DNA of 64,000 nt, from positions 62,001 through 126,000 of the forward strand of contig JACKLD010000013.1 in NCBI GenBank assembly GCA_024236095.1, read 5' to 3'. Every line of letters begins with the position of its first letter. Within the stretch, counting starts at the first letter, position 1. This DNA is from Pseudomonadaceae bacterium (GTDB lineage: Bacteria > Pseudomonadota > Alphaproteobacteria > UBA2136 > UBA6156). Positions 59,587 to 64,000 of this stretch are shown piece after piece. A program made the translations under genes and the position numbers. A model generated the notes under the pieces. It worked only from the letters and a program-made list of their open reading frames with translations, had not been told where the DNA came from and made no database searches.

Positions 59587-59778
59587 TTATCCCTTCATCC
59601 CGTTCAGTCTAGCATGTCTTTCCATCAGCGCATCAGCTTCCTCAAAAGTATGCCCGCGCAGTGACAGTTTTGTTGCAAATTCAGGGTCAATCTTGGCACG
59701 TTCAATATCTGCCCGCACCTGTTCCAGGATTGGGGGCTGGGGAAGGTCGCCTTCAATGATGGTGAGTTTCTTTTTCAT
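59587..59778 (-). CDS. Small hypothetical protein in the sdh operon, 63 aa
   Basis: A short charged protein (PEFATKLSLRGHTFEEADAL). The ATG at 59778 overlaps the stop of the DUF2726 gene by four bases and its own stop is four bases before sdhB, so it is translationally coupled inside the sdh transcript. Base composition is like the sdh genes, unlike the AT-rich gene before it. It has no recognisable domain. Confidence 0.55.
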   Translation of the reverse strand: MKKKLTIIEGDLPQPPILEQVRADIERAKIDPEFATKLSLRGHTFEEADALMERHARLNGMKG

Positions 59779-60374
59779 GCAGACGCAGGAGCCAATAAGA
59801 GTCTCTTCGATGGTTTCTTTTGCCACGTTTTGGCCGATAGGTAGATGTTCCTGAAAGACTCGCTATCTTCATAGCCTTGTTTTATATCTGCATCTGTAAG
59901 CCTGACTAATTCAATTCCCAGCATTTTGCAGGCTTCTTCTTTGATAAGATCATTCTTGGCTGAATGCCCATTTCCATCAACTTCAATCAACAGAACAATC
60001 CTATTAGCTTCCTCTGACCACATAGCAAAATCGGGGCGGAGGTCTGCAATTGCAAACTTTGTTTCTTTATTCTCGAATGTCGTTTTCCCCAAAAGGGCTA
60101 AAAAACAAATTTCTGGGAAAATATAAACACCTTTGATTTCTTCTTTCATCAGCATACGCTTAAACCTATTAAAAAATTTTTGCTCGGATGACGACATAAA
60201 TGAGTTTTTTTGTTTCAATTTACCAAGCGCAAGCTTTGACATTCTTTCTTCAGGTGTACGAGAAAGATTATTTGAAATTTCTATTTCCTTATAGACTACC
60301 TGAGGATTCCTAATCAAATAAAAGACTAACCCCAAAAGGGAAAGAACCAGCACATAGAGAAAAAATATTTCCAT
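59775..60374 (-). CDS. DUF2726 nuclease-like protein, AT-rich, inside the sdh operon
   Basis: A 199-residue protein with one N-terminal membrane helix (IFFLYVLVLSLLGLVFYLI) and a DUF2726 domain: SSSEQKFFNRFKRML, YIFPEICFLALLG, RPDFAMWSEE, VLLIEVDGNGHSAK and EACKMLGIELVRLTDADI. The fold is related to PD-(D/E)xK nucleases, and D-F plus E-V-D could be the metal-binding core. Its ATG overlaps the sdhA stop by one base. It is strikingly AT-rich next to the GC-rich sdh genes, indicating recent insertion. Confidence 0.75.
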   Translation of the reverse strand: MEIFFLYVLVLSLLGLVFYLIRNPQVVYKEIEISNNLSRTPEERMSKLALGKLKQKNSFMSSSEQKFFNRFKRMLMKEEIKGVYIFPEICFLALLGKTTFENKETKFAIADLRPDFAMWSEEANRIVLLIEVDGNGHSAKNDLIKEEACKMLGIELVRLTDADIKQGYEDSESFRNIYLSAKTWQKKPSKRLLLAPASA

Positions 60375-62077
60375 CAATACACCCGCGCCTTCGGCGCATA
60401 GTTGGGGTTGTCCACCGTGCGGACGGCGTCGCGGCCAAGCTCGACGTCGCCGGTTTTGGGGTTGTAAACGCTGGTGATGTGCACCATCCAGTTTTTGTCG
60501 TCGCGCTCGGGGTAATCGTCGCGGGCGTGGGCGCCACGGCTCTCGGTGCGCTCGATGGCGGCCCGCACCACCCCTTCGGCCAGCAGAATCAGGTTGCCCA
60601 GTTCCAGCGCGGTAATCAGGTCGGTGTTGAAGGCTTCGTCCTTGTCGTCAATCGCCAGTTTGGTGTAGTCGGCCTTGGCTTTTTCCACCGCTTTCAGCGC
60701 ACGCTTCAAACGTTTCTCATCGCGGAACACGCTGCAATCCACCTGCATGGCATCGGTGAGTTCCTTGCGGATGGCGGCCTGCTTGATGGCCCCCTTGGTC
60801 GGGCGGCGTTTCAGCTCGTCAATTTGAGTTTGCACCATGGCAAGGTCGGTGCCGTTGCTGGCGGCGCGTTCGCGCCCTTCACGGTTTTTCACGAAGTCGA
60901 CCATGTCTTTGCCGGTGATTTTGCCAAACACGATGGTCTCCAGCAAGCTGTTGGCCCCCAAGCGGTTGGCGCCGTGTACGGAAACACATGCGGCTTCGCC
61001 CGCCGCAAACAGGCCTTTCACGCCGATGCTGTGGCCCAGTTTGTCGGTACGGATGCCGCCCATGGTGTAGTGGCAGGTGGGGCGCACGGGAATCGGCGCA
61101 TCAATCGGGTCGACCCCTTCAAAGTCGATGCTCAATTGGCGGATTTGCGGCAGGCGTTCCAAAATCAGCTCGCGGCCCAGGTGCCGCACGTCCAGAAACA
61201 CCGCGCCGTCGTCGCCGTTGCCGTTCATGATTTCCGTCACCATGCTGCGGCTCACCACGTCGCGGCTGGCCAGTTCCAGCTTGTTGGGCGCGTATTTTTG
61301 CATGAAGCGTTTGCCGTCCTTGCCGATGAGGTAAGCGCCTTCGCCGCGCACACCTTCGGAAATCAAAATCCCGCTGTTCTTGAGGCCGGTGGGGTGAAAC
61401 TGCACGAATTCCAAGTCGGCTGCCGGAGCGCCCGCCCGCATGGCGTGGGCGATGCCGTCGCCGGTGTTGGTCATGGCGTTGGTGTTGCTGGCAAACACGC
61501 GGCCAAAGCCGCCGGTGGCAAGGCAGACAGCCCGCGCATTGATTTGGTGCAGCTGGCCGGTCTTGATGTCCATCACGATGGCGCCGCTGGCGCGTCCGTT
61601 GTCGGTGGTGATCTTCAGCAGATAATATTCATCGTACACCTTGGTGCCGTACTTGATGGCCTGTTCCCACAGCGTGTGCAGCATGGCGTGGCCGGTGCGG
61701 TCGGCAGCGTAGGCGGTGCGCGGGAAGTTCTGCCCGCCAAAGGGCCGCTGGGCGATGGTACCGTCTTCCTCGCGGGAGAACGGGCAGCCCATGGCATCCA
61801 TATCCAGCACCGCTTGCGGCGCCTCAGAGCACATCAAATCGATGCTGTCCTGGTCGCCCACATAGTCGGCGCCTTTTACCGTGTCGTAGGCGTGGTCGTG
61901 CCAGTCATCCTTGGGGTTGATGGCGGCATTCACTCCGCCCTGCGCGGCGCAACTGTGGCTGCGCAGCGGGTGGATTTTGGAGATGACAGCGGTATCCAGC
62001 CCGGCGGTAATACCCTCAAACGCCGCGCGCATACCCGCCAAACCGGCCCCGATAATCAGAATGTCGTGATGAATCAT
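60374..62077 (-). CDS. sdhA: Succinate dehydrogenase flavoprotein subunit
   Basis: A 567-residue flavoprotein oxidising succinate to fumarate. The FAD motif is DILIIGAGLAGMRAAFEG, the covalent-FAD His lies in RSHSCAAQGGVNAA, the active-site region is GVRGEGAYLIGKDGKRFM, and PTCHYTMGGIRTD and HGANRLGANSLLETIVFG complete the site. The ATG at 62077 is favoured by family alignment, with a weak AAGAAG upstream. No membrane-anchor genes (sdhC/D) are adjacent; pnp lies upstream. Confidence 0.95.
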   Translation of the reverse strand: MIHHDILIIGAGLAGMRAAFEGITAGLDTAVISKIHPLRSHSCAAQGGVNAAINPKDDWHDHAYDTVKGADYVGDQDSIDLMCSEAPQAVLDMDAMGCPFSREEDGTIAQRPFGGQNFPRTAYAADRTGHAMLHTLWEQAIKYGTKVYDEYYLLKITTDNGRASGAIVMDIKTGQLHQINARAVCLATGGFGRVFASNTNAMTNTGDGIAHAMRAGAPAADLEFVQFHPTGLKNSGILISEGVRGEGAYLIGKDGKRFMQKYAPNKLELASRDVVSRSMVTEIMNGNGDDGAVFLDVRHLGRELILERLPQIRQLSIDFEGVDPIDAPIPVRPTCHYTMGGIRTDKLGHSIGVKGLFAAGEAACVSVHGANRLGANSLLETIVFGKITGKDMVDFVKNREGRERAASNGTDLAMVQTQIDELKRRPTKGAIKQAAIRKELTDAMQVDCSVFRDEKRLKRALKAVEKAKADYTKLAIDDKDEAFNTDLITALELGNLILLAEGVVRAAIERTESRGAHARDDYPERDDKNWMVHITSVYNPKTGDVELGRDAVRTVDNPNYAPKARVY

Positions 62078-62177
62078 GGATTCTACTTCTTGTTGCTGGC
62101 GGTACGTTAACGCCAACCAAGAAGAATGTCACCATGGAAACCGAGTTATCTGGCGGAGGGGTGGGCACACCAATGAA

Positions 62178-62202
62178 GAAAAGCCCCCGCAGGGGCCTTT
62201 CA
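62178..62202 (-). terminator. Terminator of pnp
   Basis: On the minus strand AAAGG-CCCC pairs with GGGGGCTTT across a TGCG-type loop with one bulge, followed by TTCTTC, 14 bp after the pnp stop. Confidence 0.6.
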
Positions 62203-62215
62203 TCAACCGGTGAGG

Positions 62216-64000
62216 TTAGTCCTCGAACCGGCGGGGGCGGCGTTCGCCACCGCCATCGCGGTCGCGGCGCGGGCCACGGCCACGGTCGCCACCCCGGTTA
62301 CCCCGGCCACCATCGCGGCCGCCACGGTCGCGGCTTTCGCGACGGGGGCGGTCATCGCCTTCGCGGTTGCCACGGTTGTCGTCTTCGCTGTCGGCGTCGT
62401 CACGGCGCTTCACCGGGCCGTCGCCACCGCTTTCCATGATCTTGGCGATGCGTTCGGCCACCGTGCCTTCTTGCGGGATGTTCTTCACGCTCAGGCGGAT
62501 TTTGCCGCGGTCGTCAAGATCGACCACTTTCACGAACAGCTTGTCGCCGGGTTCCACCGCATCGGTGATGTGGCGCAGGCGTACCGGCACCACTTCGCTG
62601 ATGTGAAGCAAGCCTTCCTTGCCGCCCATGAAGCTGACGAATGCGCCGAAGTCGGTGGTGTTGAGCACTTCGCCTTCGTACATCGCGCCGAGGTCGGGCT
62701 TGGCGAACATGTTGTGGATGTGCTCCATGCAGTCGCGCATGTTGCTGCGGGAGACGGCGGCCACGGTGACTTTACCGGTGTCGTCCACATCGATGGTGCA
62801 CTGGAAGCGGTCGCACAAACCACGGATGGTTTCGCCACCTTTCCCGATCAGCACGCGGATGTCGTCCTTGTGGATTTGCAGGGATTCCATCGCGGGCGCG
62901 TAGTCCGAGATCTCGGTGCGCGCTTCGGTGATGGCCTTGGCCATTTTGCCGAGGATATGCAAACGGCCTTCGTAAGCCTGTTCCAGTGCCTGCGCCATGA
63001 TGTCGCGGGTGATGCTGGTGATTTTGATGTCCATTTGCAGCGCGGTGATGCCTTCGGCGGTACCGGCCACCTTGAAGTCCATGTCGCCGAGGTGGTCTTC
63101 GTCGCCCATGATGTCGGAGAGCACGACGTAGTCTTTGCCTTCCTTCACCAAGCCCATGGCGATACCCGCCACGGGGCGCGGCAGCGGCACGCCAGCGGCC
63201 ATCATGGCCATACTGCAACTGCACACCGTGCCCATGCTGGACGAACCGTTGGATTCCAGCACTTCACTCACCAGACGGATGGTGTAGGGGAACTCTTCAT
63301 GGCTGGGCAGCACGGGGTTGAGCGCACGCCATGCCAGTTTGCCGTGGCCGATTTCGCGGCGGCCCGGCGCGCCCATGCGGCCGGTTTCGCCCACGCTGAA
63401 CGGCGGGAAGTTGTAGTGCAGCAGGAATTGTTGCTTGCTTTCGCCTTCCATCACGTCGACCAGCTGTTCGTCGCTGCCGGTGCCGAGGGTGAGAACACCC
63501 AGCACCTGCGTTTCGCCACGGGTGAACAGCGCGCTGCCGTGGGTGCGAGGAAGTACGTCCACCTCGCACACGATGGGGCGGATGTCGGTCGGTTTGCGGC
63601 CGTCGATACGCACGCTCTTGGCCAGAACGTCCTTGCGCAGCACGTCGGCTTCCATGCCCTTGATGAGTTTGCCGACAAGGGTGGCCATCTCTTGGTCGCG
63701 GCTGTCGCCTTCCGGCCCGGCATGGGCGGTGATGGCGTCGGCGCGGATGGCGTTCAATGCCGCCACGCGGTCTTGCTTGCCTTGCAGTTTGTAGGCTTCC
63801 ACAATCGCCTTGCCGAAGTCTTTTTCCAACGCCTTTTCAAGCTTGGCGGTGTCTTTGGCTTCGGGCATCGCAAAGGGTTTCTTGGCGGCGGCCTCGGCCA
63901 GTTCGTTGATGGCCTTGATGACCTTCTGGAAGCGCTCGTGACCGAACATCACCGCTTCCAGCATCACGTCTTCCGGCAGCTCGTGGGCTTCGGATTCCAC
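62216..64000 (-). CDS. pnp: Polyribonucleotide nucleotidyltransferase (N-terminus cut off)
   Basis: The last 595 codons of PNPase; the start lies beyond the window. The second RNase PH domain has HYNFPPFSVGETGRMGAPGR, SSSMGTVCSCSMAMMAAGVP and SDIMGDEDHLGDMDFKVAGT with catalytic Asp residues; then come a KH domain (VLIGKGGETIRGLCDRF) and an S1 domain (GAFVSFMGGKEGLLHISEV). The last ~65 residues are an Arg/Gly/Asp-rich disordered tail with RGG repeats, longer than usual. It degrades RNA phosphorolytically. rpsO, normally next to it, is on the other strand 9.5 kb away. Confidence 0.96.
   Translation of the reverse strand: MESEAHELPEDVMLEAVMFGHERFQKVIKAINELAEAAAKKPFAMPEAKDTAKLEKALEKDFGKAIVEAYKLQGKQDRVAALNAIRADAITAHAGPEGDSRDQEMATLVGKLIKGMEADVLRKDVLAKSVRIDGRKPTDIRPIVCEVDVLPRTHGSALFTRGETQVLGVLTLGTGSDEQLVDVMEGESKQQFLLHYNFPPFSVGETGRMGAPGRREIGHGKLAWRALNPVLPSHEEFPYTIRLVSEVLESNGSSSMGTVCSCSMAMMAAGVPLPRPVAGIAMGLVKEGKDYVVLSDIMGDEDHLGDMDFKVAGTAEGITALQMDIKITSITRDIMAQALEQAYEGRLHILGKMAKAITEARTEISDYAPAMESLQIHKDDIRVLIGKGGETIRGLCDRFQCTIDVDDTGKVTVAAVSRSNMRDCMEHIHNMFAKPDLGAMYEGEVLNTTDFGAFVSFMGGKEGLLHISEVVPVRLRHITDAVEPGDKLFVKVVDLDDRGKIRLSVKNIPQEGTVAERIAKIMESGGDGPVKRRDDADSEDDNRGNREGDDRPRRESRDRGGRDGGRGNRGGDRGRGPRRDRDGGGERRPRRFED

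Overview
This 64 kb, GC-rich window is chromosomal DNA from a Gram-negative bacterium, most likely an alphaproteobacterium of a divergent lineage. Support comes from the roughly 1,560-residue NAD-glutamate dehydrogenase, the long-form HPF, RpoN, the CTC-type L25 with an Ala/Lys/Glu tail, the SufBCDS-SufT set and an alphaproteobacterial style of XRE regulator. I cannot name the genus. No rRNA, prophage, CRISPR array or intact transposon was seen. Two tRNAs are present: Val-GAC and Gly-CCC.

Layout. 1-9 kb: a partial acidic protein, a secreted redoxin, tRNA-Val, an AT-rich GNAT, a cyclophilin, a HAD phosphatase, tRNA-Gly, NAD-GDH and an XRE regulator. 9-13 kb: an internally deleted IS5-like element, a miniature flagellar-rod-like protein, tsaB-rimI, a NADAR glycosidase and miaB. 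13-19.5 kb: a mitochondrial-type aconitase followed by a degenerate EAL protein, an aminotransferase and two orphan proteins. 19.5-31.5 kb: F1 ATP synthase genes in the order H-A-G-D-C but interrupted three times by unrelated genes, among them a peptidoglycan-recycling cluster (AmpD-like amidase, arginyltransferase-like protein, Mpl-like ligase), a PP2C phosphatase and an MscS channel. 31.5-42.4 kb: hemH, an outer-membrane barrel, a CPA2 antiporter with phoH, divergent ftsY/ffh, rpsP-rimM, rplY and a HIT protein. 42.4-48.8 kb: sufB, sufCDS and sufT, with opposite-strand genes between them (a small ORF and proB). 48.8-58.4 kb: a menorin-like protein, hpf, rbfA-thpR-truB-rpsO, a pilin-like protein, a ferredoxin-NADP reductase, an orphan membrane protein and rpoN. 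58.4-64 kb: an sdh operon (sdhA, DUF2726, a small ORF, sdhB) and the C-terminal part of pnp.

Three themes run through the window. First, operons that are contiguous in most proteobacteria (atp, suf, sdh, rpoN-hpf, rpsO-pnp, ffh-rpsP-rimM) are broken up, though remaining members often keep order and strand. Second, many first genes have a recognisable -35/-10 whose -10 ends only 5-10 nt before the start codon, predicting leaderless mRNAs; genes inside operons tend to have Shine-Dalgarno sites or stop-start overlaps. Third, several families of small palindromic repeats are scattered around; one copy sits in frame inside hemH, and an IS-derived copy provides the stop codon of the flagellar-rod-like gene.

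Metabolically the window links TCA-cycle enzymes (aconitase, SdhAB), glutamate catabolism, ATP synthase, haem and Fe-S assembly, SRP targeting, ribosome maturation and cell-wall recycling.
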